In this document: positions 31,388-41,290 of the stretch, piece by piece
How positions within the stretch are numbered: the stretch's first letter is position 1
Layout: every line of letters begins with the position of its first letter
Origin: Periplaneta americana
Lineage: Eukaryota; Arthropoda; Insecta; Blattodea; Blattidae
Length of the DNA: 64,000 nucleotides
Direction: 5' to 3'
Assembly: GCF_040183065.1 (NCBI RefSeq)
Contig: NC_091131.1
Location: 8,311,001-8,375,000, forward strand
The notes under the pieces: model-generated
The model's input: the letters and a program-made list of their open reading frames with translations, nothing else
Told to the model about the DNA's origin: nothing
Database searches by the model: none
Made by a program: the position numbers and the translations under genes

Positions 31388-32059
31388 GTGAAGAATGAAA
31401 TACCAATGAACCAACAGGATTACAACGAAGAGCTAAACACAATCAGATACACAGCACAAGAAAATGAATACAACCCTAACATAATACGTAAGACAAAACA
31501 TAATAACAAAAAACATAAGAATACAACACAAACACAAGAACACAAAAAATACATCACACTAACATATGAAAACAAAAACACACACAAAATTGCAACCTCA
31601 TTCAAGACATTAAATTACAACATCGCATACAGAACAAATAACACTCTACAAAAACATCTCAACACACAAACAATACAAACAAACAAATACAACCCCACAG
31701 GCGTATACAAACTCAAATGTAACACCTGCAACAACTTCTACATAGGACAGACAGGCAGATTGTTTCAAACACGTTACAAAGAACACATCACAGTCATAAC
31801 AAAATTACAAAACACCTCCACATATGCAGAACACATCACAAATGCTAACCACACCCACAGAGACATCAACACAGACATGGAAATACTGCACATCCAACCA
31901 GAAAGCCAGAAACTGAACACACTAGAACAATACGAAATATACAGACACACGAAAACGCACCCCAACGAAATTCTCAACACACAACTCAATTTCAGAACAC
32001 ATACACTCTTTGACACTACAATATACCACACGAACACACCCTCACAGGAAACAAAATAA
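31388..32059 (+). CDS. Penelope-like polyprotein C-terminus with GIY-YIG nuclease (partial)
   Basis: 223 codons. The first 100 residues are the linker after the RT domain (IPMNQQDYNEELNTIRYTAQ, NEYNPNIIRK, ...ATSFKTLNYNIAYRTNNTLQ). The nuclease follows: GVY at 105-107, C111 and C114 in KCNTCNN, YIG at 118-120, R124 and R129 in QTGRLFQTRYKEH. The Cys pair between GVY and YIG is characteristic of Penelope-like endonucleases, which nick target DNA for reverse transcription. The RT itself is missing, so this piece cannot transpose alone. The frame is intact over 670 bases, which suggests a recent insertion. The first ATG is simply the first in frame, not a natural start. Confidence 0.88.
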   Translation: MKNEIPMNQQDYNEELNTIRYTAQENEYNPNIIRKTKHNNKKHKNTTQTQEHKKYITLTYENKNTHKIATSFKTLNYNIAYRTNNTLQKHLNTQTIQTNKYNPTGVYKLKCNTCNNFYIGQTGRLFQTRYKEHITVITKLQNTSTYAEHITNANHTHRDINTDMEILHIQPESQKLNTLEQYEIYRHTKTHPNEILNTQLNFRTHTLFDTTIYHTNTPSQETK

Positions 32060-32080
32060 GAGGCGCCAACACCAACAACG

Positions 32081-32129
32081 ACCAGTTCTGAGGATGAGCC
32101 ATAAATAGGTCGAAACATGTAAACAAGGT
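32081..32129 (+). ncRNA. Hammerhead-ribozyme-like motif at Penelope 3' end
   Basis: ACCAGTT, core CTGAGGA (32088-32094), stem II GAGCC/GGTC with a bulged G, core GAAA (32112-32115), CATGTA, then AACAAGGT. Stem I pairs ACC-A-GTT with AAC-AA-GGT. The cut would fall after 32121 in GTA. Stem III (ACATGT) is self-complementary and only two base pairs as a monomer. As in the 27-28 kb copies one U follows the first core and stays unpaired. Confidence 0.58.
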
Positions 32130-33083
32130 ACGTTAGAATTTAACACAAGAAAGTGTTATGATACATATTCCGAAGTTTTTTTTTTACTGCAAACCCAATC
32201 TCTCTGTCTTTCAAACTGTGGATTACATAAAAATTTTTCTGTTATGAAAACTTATTGAAAAATTAGGCCTACATTTTTTAATGATCATATTAATTGCTCC
32301 AGAATGGATGTACTTATATCAATGAATTTTGGGATAGAGTTAGATATTATCTCAAGTCATTCTTCCACATTGCAATAATTTATTACTTCATGTCCATACT
32401 CACTGAATTTCGACTCATTTTCACTTTTTTCTAACCTTCCCACACTTGTAACAATCTCTACAACTGTTTACTAAAAATGGCGGGAATAAGCTGTTTGTCA
32501 AGTTTTTACTAACTCCCAATGTTATGATGTAAATGACAGTGGCGTTCCCTGATAAATTTGCCGCGAATTTCAAACTCAAGGGAAGATTAGAAACTGGCAA
32601 TTTATACTAAATAAAAGAAGGAAAAAAAAATCTGGATTGCAATACGTGAACGAGCTATCACAGAGTTTTAAAATAAGAAGTGATAATCGTACAAGAAACA
32701 TTTCAGATATGTCTAACTTGATCTAAGTACACTCATTCTGGATTAATTAATTTTTGTCCTACAGAAAATGTATTTTTTTTTAAATAAGTTTTCATAACAG
32801 AAAAATTATTACATAATCCACAGTGTGAAAGATAGAGAGATTGGGTTTAAAGTAAAAACTTAATTTTTCACAGGCATTTGTTTCCTGTATAAAGAACAGG
32901 CGGGTTTCACGTAAATAATAAAGTCAGGAATGAAACATCACTTTTGAAGGAGTGTCCTTGAACTTTCGGTAGAAACTGTATGATATTTAATAAACATGGA
33001 TCCTAAAATTAATATCATCCGAGATATGAGTACCTGTCCTTCAACACCACAGGAGATGCTCAATGTCTTTTCCATTCATTCAA

Positions 33084-33387
33084 TATTCAACATTCTGAGA
33101 GATAGTAGTAGTAAAAAAAAAGAGTTTAATAAACAATTGAGTACCTTGGTGGAATAAGGTTGAATGTAACACTTGGGCTACATATTACATCCAACCTTTT
33201 TCCACGGATATACATAATTACCCTAAAATTCCTCAATTTTTATGGCACAGTTATACCGCTGTACTCGGTCCCCAGAGCCTCGTTTGTTAAAAACAGGTTG
33301 CACCACGGGAAGGTGAGGATGGGATTTGAGTAGGAGAGGTTATGGAATGCACTTCACTACTCCTTGCAACCCTCTTTAAATGTACAG
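33084..33387 (+). repeat. 300-bp direct repeat unit, copy 1
   Basis: From ATTCAACATTCTGAGAG through GAGTTTAATAAACAATTGAG to CCCTCTTTAAATGTACAGCG this segment repeats at 34113-34772 with over 90 percent identity. The second copy holds an insertion (34138-34494). Its nature is unknown; it may be a terminal part of a larger element. Confidence 0.88.
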
Positions 33388-33449
33388 CGTAAAAAAAGAA
33401 CATTCAACATTCTAATAATAATAGGTAGAAAAGCGCAAAATATGCATAT

Positions 33450-33847
33450 TTTGTGTGTTCGTTCCATGGATGCTTATTCACTACAGAAACTCGTTAGTGA
33501 TTCGATTCTTAGTCTGCATGAGAGGGCGTGGTATCTTTCACAGGCACATAGGGCTGATTTTGACTTTGAATAATGTCATGGCTGTCTCTAGCGATAATTT
33601 GCTTACATGCTGTACTTCATGCATTGCTTTTATAGCATGTATGGTTCTTTCATTTACATGTTGTGTATACGTATCCCCATGCGTTTGGAGGGTGATTCCT
33701 AAGTACTTGAATTGGGTTACATTTTGTAGCTCCCTGTGCTCCAGACGGAATGTATCTTCAGCTGCTATTCTTCCTCCTCGGCGGAAGATCATGGATACGG
33801 TTTTGTCTACATTGATGGCTAATTCGTTCTCTCGGGCCCATATTGAT
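33450..33847 (-). pseudogene. LINE RT fragment (unplaced family)
   Basis: The minus strand reads WARENELAINVDKTVSMIFR, RGGRIAAEDTFRLEHRELQN, VTQFKYLGITLQTHGDTYTQ and TIHAIKAMHEVQHVSKLSLE. It covers RT motif D and the FKYLG segment of a LINE or related reverse transcriptase. The clade is uncertain. The frame is open from 33792 to 33538 and lost after KISPM. It ends at the MITE at 33848. Confidence 0.75.
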
Positions 33848-34110
33848 AATTGAATCGCTCCATACAGAAAGGGCTTTAGTCCATTAGACCTAGTTTTGAG
33901 AACACTAAAGAAAACATTCTGTAAATGCCTACTCTATTCCTTTCTACATAGAACTCAGAGCCTGACTCTTCAGTTTCTATCTTTCCAAGCATTGGACTGA
34001 ATACCTTTCTGCACAGGCCGATGGAGCCACCCATAAAGATATGATTTCCATCTATATCTCGTTTTTTAAAATTTGTGACTGAAGCCCTTTCTGTATGGAC
34101 CGATTCAATT
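33848..34110. mobile_element. MITE, 263 bp
   Basis: AATTGAATCGCTCCATACAG at the left and the complement AATTGAATCGGTCCATACAG at the right begin TIRs that continue AAAGGGCTT(T/C)AGTC, about 34 bases with two differences. There is no coding content. A flanking duplication is not obvious. Confidence 0.85.
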
Positions 34111-34112
34111 GG

Positions 34113-34772
34113 TCTAGAACATTCAACATTCTGAGAGGTAGTACTATACCTGGTAAGGTTTATCTTGTCTCAGTAGCAATAAAACCAAGTCCCTTCAAAT
34201 GAGGGTGGAGATTATAGGAGGGTTGTAAATTTTCAGGATTCCTTTCGAAACCTTGTTATTGTACAGGCTGCCGGAACTCAGTTTCTTGAAAGACAAGCTC
34301 AATGACGGAACTATACAGTACGAAGAGAGAGATTTTGTTACTTTATTTTGCGCTACAGAATGTATCAACTAGTCCCTTCCGCCACTGGCATCACTTCACT
34401 CCTCCCATCGCAATAACAATACAGACGAGCTAAGACATATCTCCTTTCTCTCTCTTTTCACAGTGAGACAAGATTCATCACACAGACTTTAGTCATAAAA
34501 AAGAGTTTAATAAACAATTGAGTACCTTCGTGGAATAAGGTTGGATGTAACACTTAGGCAACATATCACATCCAACCTCTTTCCACGGAGATACTTACTT
34601 GTCCTAAAATTCCTCAATTTTTGATGGAACAGTTATACCGCTGTACTCGGTTCCCAGAGCCTCGTTTGTTAAAAACAGGTTGCACCACGGGAAGGTGAGG
34701 ATGGGGTTTGAGTAGGAGAGGTTATGGAATGCACTTCACTATTCCTTGCAACCCTCTTTAAATGTAGAGCGT
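34113..34772 (+). repeat. 300-bp direct repeat unit, copy 2, with insertion
   Basis: The same unit as 33084-33387. After GAGAGGTAGTA it is interrupted by 34138-34494 and resumes at ATAAAAAAGAGTTTAATAAA. Confidence 0.85.
34138..34494 (+). mobile_element. Internal piece of the CCACAGTC TIR family
   Basis: It is colinear with 23150-23505 (CTATACCTGGTAAGRTTTAT, ATTTTGCGCTACAGAATGTA, CTTTTCACAGTGAGACAAG) at roughly 93 percent identity, but the 80-90 terminal bases on each side are missing. It may be a shorter relative, or a copy that lost its ends. Confidence 0.82.
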
Positions 34773-34949
34773 GTCTACCGTGAACCTCCAACATTTCAAA
34801 GTGTATTTTTAATTTAATGTCAGGATGTATAGCTGTGACTCTGGTCGGCAAACTCAAAAAGTTTATGCAGAAATTTCGTAGTAGCTTACACGCCAAAGGC
34901 ATAGTAACGCTGCAACAATTTATAACATAGCCACTCCTAGCTAGCGTGC

Positions 34950-35560
34950 CCATGTTGTTTGGTGGCATGCAGAGACAAAATCAAAGAAACTTCCGTCGTG
35001 AGTACAATAAGGATCCATCGACATTAAGCCTATCAAGAAGTGGTGTAGTAAGTTTTCGGCCAACAGTAGTGCGTTGAAAGGACACGGAGGAGGGAACTTC
35101 GGTATCCAGGAAGAGGCTGTTGAAAATGTGCGGAGATCGTTTGAAGGAAGTCAATCAGACAAATAGCGTGGGAACTTTGAATGAAACGGTCAACGGTACC
35201 GTACATAAAATTCCTCACCAAGGATTACATTTTCGCACCTGCAAGGTACAGATTTTGCAGACGACCGACCAAAGCGAGAATCATTTGAAATCGATATCTT
35301 GAATCGCATTGCTAATGGCGAAAACTTTTTATCGCGTATAATTTTTTCAGATGAGGCCACTTTTCATCTTTCAGAAAAAGTCAATCGCCACAATTTTTGA
35401 ATTTGGGAATCCGAAAATCCCCATGTAGTCCAAGAACATGTGCATAGTAGTCCAAAAATTAATATTGTATGTGGTCTTCTAGACAATCACATTATTGGGC
35501 CGTTTTCCTTCATTGAAATGAAAACAGTTTTACAATCATTTCCATGTATAATATTATTTA
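34950..35560 (+). pseudogene. Mariner-type transposase pseudogene, central DDE part
   Basis: Broken frames on the plus strand give QRNFRREYNKDPST, SRKRLLKMCGDRLKE, a VHKIPHQGLHFRTCKVQILQ stretch, then NRIANGENFLSRIIFSDEAT, FHLSEKVNRHN, IWESENPHVVQEH and SSPKINIVCGLLDNHIIGPF. FSDEATFH and the VxCGL(L/M)...IIGPFxF block carry the first two catalytic acidic residues of arthropod mariner-like transposases of the DUF4817 type. At least three frameshifts or stops are present. A TTAA-flanked element inserted about 30 bases downstream. C-terminal remnants of similar enzymes are at 44.6-45.0 and 46.8 kb. Confidence 0.85.
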
Positions 35561-35593
35561 TACACATCTTTTTCTTTAACTGTACGTGCTTAA

Positions 35594-36475
35594 GGGGAGA
35601 GGATGGTATTTTTTGGTGAAAAATGAGTAAATTAAAAAAAAAAAATTCTTTAAAATACTCTGTGATATGTGTGGAATGCATAGTATAACATTTTGTGGGT
35701 ATTTGTGCCCTTATCGGATGGTGAGTCACCATTTTTAAACTTCCTGCGTTATGGATTTTTAAGTCACTCTCCCACTTTTATTGTTGTTTCCGGTAAATTA
35801 AATTTTCAAAAAAATTTTTTCTTTAAAATACCCTTTGATATGTGTGGAATGCATAGCATAACATTTTGTGGGTATTTGTGCCCTTATGGGATGGTGAGTC
35901 GACATTTTTAAACTTCCTGCGCTATGGATTTTTAAGTCACTCGCCCCCTTTTATCGGTTTCCAGCAACTTCATTTTTTTTTTGCTACATTGCCAAACAAA
36001 AATGGATATAATTTCTGAACTATTAAAGATACATGCATGAATTAGAACACACATTCTTTAGACTATCAGGAAACTTTTCTCTGTAACAGATTTTTGTTAA
36101 TTGGTTTCATTTAAAAAATATGTCCGTTTGTTTGCAAGAAAGGAAATCATAAAATTGTTATTAAATTTTAATTATTTATTTTACAAACGTAGGGACTAAT
36201 ATCAAAATTCTGTTACAGACAGTTCATAGAACATGCTTTTGCAAATACATTGCAAAAAACTGTTTGAATCTATCTTTAAAAATGGTTTAGATATATCGGT
36301 TTTAGTACAATCCTGCATTGGGTATATTTTTTTCAAATTTGGGCCCTCAAATAATTTTTTCTTCAAAATATTTTTATTTGGTTGAGTTGCCACATCTATG
36401 AGCTCTCTACATACAAAAAATTAATATTTTACACCAAATAGGAAAAAAGTTAAAAAAAAATAGCATCCTCTCCCC
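35594..36475. mobile_element. TTAA-flanked non-autonomous element, 882 bp
   Basis: GGGGAGAGGATG at the left and its complement at the right, each preceded or followed by TTAA (35590-35593, 36476-36479). TTAA target duplication is the mark of piggyBac-type elements, although the TIR does not begin with the usual CCC. The body is AT-rich, has no transposase, and holds a two-unit tandem repeat. Confidence 0.75.
35647..35946 (+). repeat. Two-unit tandem repeat, period about 173 bp
   Basis: TTTAAAATAC, GATATGTGTGGAATGCATAG, TGTGGGTATTTGTGCCCTTA and CTTCCTGCG(T/C)TATGGATTTT occur twice, 173 bases apart, inside the TTAA element. Short ORFs in both units are repeats of each other and not genes. Confidence 0.9.
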
Positions 36476-36479
36476 TTAA

Positions 36480-37332
36480 AATGTTTGAGGTTCATGGTGG
36501 AAACATTTTATAATAGTAGATTAATGCCTTTAGCGTCTCTCTTATATTACATAACTAGTACAGTACTTCTTATCCAGCAGTATCTTCTTCATTGGTTAGC
36601 GCATTTATAGTATACTTTTATAAAACCTTCAACTCCTGATTGTTCCAGAAACATCATTTTGGAGTATGGGTCGTATTGCAACACATTTTTTGCTAACACT
36701 GCCTGGTGTAGTTTTCACTGCGGTCCGCCAAGCTGCACTTTGTGAACCACCATGTAGCACATACAATACATTCATAATATTGATTTATACTGCTGAATCG
36801 AGGGCAGACACTAGTGGAACAAAACATCTCCGAACAACTGTGATGAAATTTTCATGAAAATTTACGCTAATATCTACCTCGCAAAGTAAAAAACTGAGAG
36901 CGAAAAATAAAAACAATTTGCAAGATATTACCATGTGGGTGGAAGTATGAAAGCGCGAATGGAATTGTCATATAGAAAAAATGCCGATCAATAGAGTGAT
37001 GAAAATGGTTTGGGTATCGTCTTGCAGCGAGAAGGTATGCAGGGAGAACCCAAAACATTATAGGGGAAGTTCGGCTTCATCATCGACGTCTTCAATGATA
37101 AGAAGGCAATTTGGCGCACAAGAAAAGAATGGTGTTCCCATTTCGCACGACTTCAGGAAAGAGAGAAAAACATGTCATAGGCTTCGGCAGTACTTTCTGC
37201 ACTTGGCGTTGGGATTGCGAAGCCCACTGTTGAAGGAGGCGGCAAACGGAGTAAATTAATCCTTTGGCTTGTCTGAAGAATTTGACGTCTGTTACGTTCA
37301 TTTTCATCGTAAAAATTAAATAAATTACCGTA
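36480..37332. other. Unassigned sequence
   Basis: No gene identified. TAGGGGAAGTTCGG near 37060 resembles the tips of TA-2 to TA-4 but has no partner. Confidence 0.4.
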
Positions 37333-38605
37333 GAAGAGGGTAAAGTCGATCAAAATTTTGCAATTTTTAAATGATATTGAGGTTATGCAATGGAGCGAAG
37401 TTCCTCAGAAAATAGCATTTTGTCGTCATATCCTTCACTTATGAAGACACGTTACAAGAATTGAATTACAATCTATAAAAAAACTGTTTTTTTTTTATTT
37501 GACTTGTGATCGAAGTTACCTGCTTAAATAGGGTAAAGTTGATCACCATTGAATTTTTAGTTTAAGATCGATTTTAAAATATTGAGGAGTAAAGTCGATC
37601 ACTGTTTATGTTTTTAAAAAACAAATTAAGTGTATTACATATATTTCATTTGTTATAGGGGCTGTAAAAAACAATAATAATCTTCAATATATGCCTATAG
37701 CATTATATAATGTATCTTTTGTTACTGTGATCATACTATTCGATACAATTAGACCTATAGGTCTCCACTGTACAATCGTGAATATGACTGCCAACTTATA
37801 AAATATAAAAACACATTTTAATACTTCACATTCCGACAAACAAAGATTTAAGAATTCAAAATTTACATTGAAGTACCACCCTTCAATTATAATCTAAAGT
37901 GCAATTCAACATTGCTTAGGTTTATATCAGATGTTATTTGAAATCTTCCCCTCCTCATGTCACTTTAGAAACTACGTTGTTCCCATAGTCAGGTACAGAG
38001 GGGTGTACAAAATATATACCTTTGGCAGTGCTTCTCTTACGCAAGAAATTCACCATAATTTCGTCTTCCTCTTTCCCCACTATCCCATCAATATAAGCTA
38101 TACCATGACACTTTTCTGTTTATAAGTGTTAGTTCGAGGTATTTCGGTGAACAATTTATTCTTCCTGCTGGTCCTATCTGTTTCGAGTAGGTCGATGGCA
38201 TGATCGACTTAACCCTACAAAGGTACAAGTTTTCTTAAAATCATAAGTTTCAATACTAACATTTACGAACTGCAAAACTATTATTTCAGGATACAATCTC
38301 AACGAAAAGTACTTACGTATACTTCCTGTCTCTTTTCACTGCGGACTATAATTTAGAGTTTGTAAGACTTTGTTTTCATTTAAGAGAAAAAGTTGAAAAT
38401 AACAATTTTCACTTCAACGGTAATTACACGGTGTTCCCATTGTTGGCATTCGCAGGCTTTTTGTTGTCCCTCTCGCTTACATTTGCAATGTCAGGCAATG
38501 AAGTCAGCATAACAAAATTTCAACAAGTAACTGAGAAAATATATAATTTTCAATAAAAATCGCAAATGATCGATTTTACACCCACTGATTGACTTTACCC
38601 ACTTC
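37333..38605. mobile_element. TA-4: TA-flanked DNA transposon with iterated 15-mers, 1273 bp
   Basis: GAAGAGGGTAAAGTCGATCA at the left and (complement) GAAGTGGGTAAAGTCAATCA at the right form the TIR. TA is duplicated at 37331-37332 and 38606-38607. GGGTAAAGTYGATCA-like words recur inside at about 37530 and 37583 and inverted at about 38200 and 38568. No transposase was found. Its architecture agrees with TA-2 and TA-3. Confidence 0.82.
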
Positions 38606-38977
38606 TACAGTATTTTTAGTGTTCCAAATTTTTAAAATTTTAACAATAAAATTAGTCTATAAGTAGTCAAAACGGAACGATAACAATTTCGCAAGAAGAA
38701 AATTAAGAAAATTGGTCAATGGCTAGAGTGATCACACGGTGTCATGCACAGAAACGTGCTAAATTAGGAACAATAAATATCAGTACTTACCTTGCAGCTT
38801 AATCGGGGACTTCACGCTTAATTGTTTATGGAATGGAACGGGAAACCATTGCTTCGTATCATATCTATATGACGTGAACTCTATCGAACTCTTGAGCGAT
38901 AAGAATTCCTGAATTGGTCTCCAGCATCTGGAAACAGACAACAAAGATATTTAAAATTAGGAAAAGTAAGAAGAAGA
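38606..38977. other. Unassigned sequence
   Basis: No feature identified. Confidence 0.45.
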
Positions 38978-39019
<42 letters not shown>

Positions 39020-39031
39020 CAAAACGAAAAA

Positions 39032-39086
<55 letters not shown>

Positions 39087-39089
39087 ATT
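38978..39089. repeat. Adjacent (AAT)n and (AAAT)n microsatellites
   Basis: (AAT)n runs from 38978 to 39018 and (AAAT)n from 39030 to 39089, separated by ACAAAACGAAA. No recognised LINE terminus is attached. Confidence 0.95.
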
Positions 39090-39589
39090 TTAGTAGTAGC
39101 TTTCAGCTTGGACTAGTCCATCTTTCTCTCAAAAAAGTAAACTACTTCGATTTGTTGTTTTAACCAAAGTTGCCAACCATTGCATGATTGCCAAGTTCGA
39201 AAACTTGCAACAGTTACTTGTCATACAATGAAACTTGCGATGAATCATTAAAATAAAACTCACAAAACAAGAAATAATTGATGTGCTATTCAATAAAATG
39301 CACCATCATTCTAATTTTCTCAAGTGCTAAGAAACTGTACACGTTATCAATTTCTGGAAACAAAGAATATAAGTTAATTTCAAAATTTGTATAGTTCTGT
39401 TTAAGAATGCGTGTTTAGTGTTTTGACATAAAGAAAATATTCTGAAGCGCGCTACCAACTGTAAACAGACCAAACATCATTTTCATATACCGGTACGTTT
39501 GCTTTTATAGCATTCTAAAATGACTTGTAGTAACAAATTGAAAACTATGTCTTGTAATGTACAGACACAATAAAAAAAAATCCTAGTGT

Positions 39590-39698
39590 AGTCCCAGGGA
39601 CGTCATCAATTAGATTTATTTAGATTTATTTTAAAGAATTAGATTTATTTTAAATGCTATTTTAAGTGATCGTGCTTCATTTAATTTAGGATATTTCC

Positions 39699-39729
<31 letters not shown>

Positions 39730-39845
39730 GGTATTAATTATTAGTATTATTATTAATTGTATTTTTAATTAATACGTTTATTGTCATTATTGAATGTAAT
39801 TAGTTACCACTGCCACCGGGTATATACCCATTGCAGTGTAAATAA

Positions 39846-39904
<59 letters not shown>
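39590..39904 (+). mobile_element. LINE-A 3' end (copy 3) with ACATA(TA)n tail
   Basis: GTTACCACTGCCACCGGGTA, TATACCCATTGCAGTG and TAAATAAATACATATATA match the LINE-A terminus. The hairpin is clear: CACTGC/GCAGTG outer stem and GGGTATATACCC inner stem. A (TA)n run of about 55 bases (39850-39904) has grown from the tail. The upstream limit is uncertain. Confidence 0.8.
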
Positions 39905-39905
<1 letters not shown>

Positions 39906-40480
39906 CATCTTAGTCAGATGTGAGTACCCTGAGATTTGCTGACTAACCGCTATTGTCGCTTTTTCATCATTGTTCCATTATGATTATTTGTGCCACATCA
40001 TTCATTCATATACATTGTACCTATCTAGTCTACATAGCTTATAATATCTGGGTTGTCGATTTGTAGAGAAAGACAAGAGCAGTCCGAATCTCTCTCTAGC
40101 CACAAGTTAATTAATCAATTCCTTGTACAGGAAATTTCTCTGCAGCGCTCAATGTATCGCAAGAGCTACCGGCGTAGACTCTATATGTAGTTGTCAATAA
40201 CGCCAGTAGATGGCATATAAGTTACACTCTGAGCCAGCATACCTGCACCATTTTAAGTCCAGTAGAAATCAACAAGCTAGGAACATTGTTTTTCTAGGTC
40301 GTTGGGAGAAACTAATAGAGGAGGCACTCTAGAAACTAGTGCTGCAATATCTAGGGGTCCGTGACTGTGTGAGACATTTTACATTTTCATGTTGGTCATG
40401 GGAAGAAATGAATAACTGATGAACAGCCAATTAATGGAAGTGATTGTTGTTATAATTCAAGTGAACTGAAAATATAGAAT
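39905..40480. other. Unassigned sequence
   Basis: No gene or repeat recognised on either strand. Confidence 0.45.
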
Positions 40481-40802
40481 ATTTATTTATTTATTTAAGA
40501 AAAAATCACTGTTAACGAGACGACTGGTGTCCTCAGGCCAGCAAAAGAAGTGGATAAAAGAAAGAGATAACATGAAATAGAACCTACAGAAGGAAGAAGT
40601 GAGTTCCTAGATGAAATATCAAATAAAGAAGAGGAAAGCCAGGGACAAAGACTATCATAATACGTACATAAAGGAAATAGGCAAAAAAAAAAAAAAAACA
40701 GAAAAGCACAGCATAAATAAGAGCAAAGAAAACAAAGATCACATGAACACATAACAATAGAAATTCTAAACAGCAAGAAAAGTTTCAGGAAAAGATAAAC
40801 CA
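40481..40802 (-). mobile_element. Probable LINE 3' UTR with TTTA tail
   Basis: (TTTA)n at 40481-40498 followed by AAGAAAAAATCACTGTTAAC and a CTGG ... CCAG segment fits an antisense LINE end. No coding part was found, so the family is unknown. Confidence 0.45.
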
Positions 40803-40803
40803 C

Positions 40804-40875
<72 letters not shown>

Positions 40876-41052
40876 TTTTCCCTGGTAGAGTTAAGGCCAT
40901 CAGGCCTTCTCTTCCACTCAACCAGGATCAAATCACATACAGAAAAATACCGGTATACAAATATTAACTTAAAAATAGTAATAAACATAATAAAGTAAAA
41001 AAGAGAGATTGAATACATATACACAATCAGTATTAACTTTAAAATAATAATA

Positions 41053-41089
<37 letters not shown>

Positions 41090-41290
41090 TATATATAATA
41101 AAAAAGAGACTGAATATATAATCACAAACAGGAAAATACATTCTAGTTAATGGGGAAGAAGAAGAAAATATCAACCCAGCAGTATATAAGAAACAGAGAG
41201 ATGAAGAGTGAGAACTATAGAGATGAAAATCAAAATGAAAACCATGATGGGGAACCCACAGGTACGTAGTTGGTGTGTATTGTAATATCA
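40803..41290 (-). mobile_element. LINE-B 3' end (copy 3) with AAT tail
   Basis: (AAT)n (40803-40874) leads into ATTTTCCCTGGTAGAGTTAA, GGCCATCAGGCCTTCTCTTC and CACTCAACCAGG. The remainder is A-rich 3' UTR containing a further AAT run at 41042-41085. No coding sequence remains; the limit near 41290 is approximate. Confidence 0.75.

Larger units (their letters stand above)
31386..32165 (+). mobile_element. Penelope-like element, 5'-truncated
   Basis: It comprises the ORF at 31388-32059 plus about 105 bases of 3' region with a hammerhead-like motif. The limits are set by loss of similarity between the two fold-back arms. No exact target duplication is visible. Confidence 0.8.
31262..33000. repeat. 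Large fold-back element, left arm interrupted by a Penelope-like element
   Basis: The left arm is 31262-31385 plus 32172-32275, and the right arm is about 32780-33000. The arms pair over TTCATAACAGAAAAATT, AGAGAGATTGGGTTT, CTGTATAAAGA(T/A)CAGG and CATACAGTTTCTACC-like words with roughly 75-85 percent identity. The left arm is contiguous only when the Penelope segment is removed. The loop 32276-32779 shows nothing recognisable. Confidence 0.75.

Noticed and set aside
33084-34772. LTR retrotransposon with direct terminal repeats
   Set aside because: No TG...CA ends, primer-binding site or gag/integrase sequence, and the enclosed RT fragment is LINE-type and antisense.
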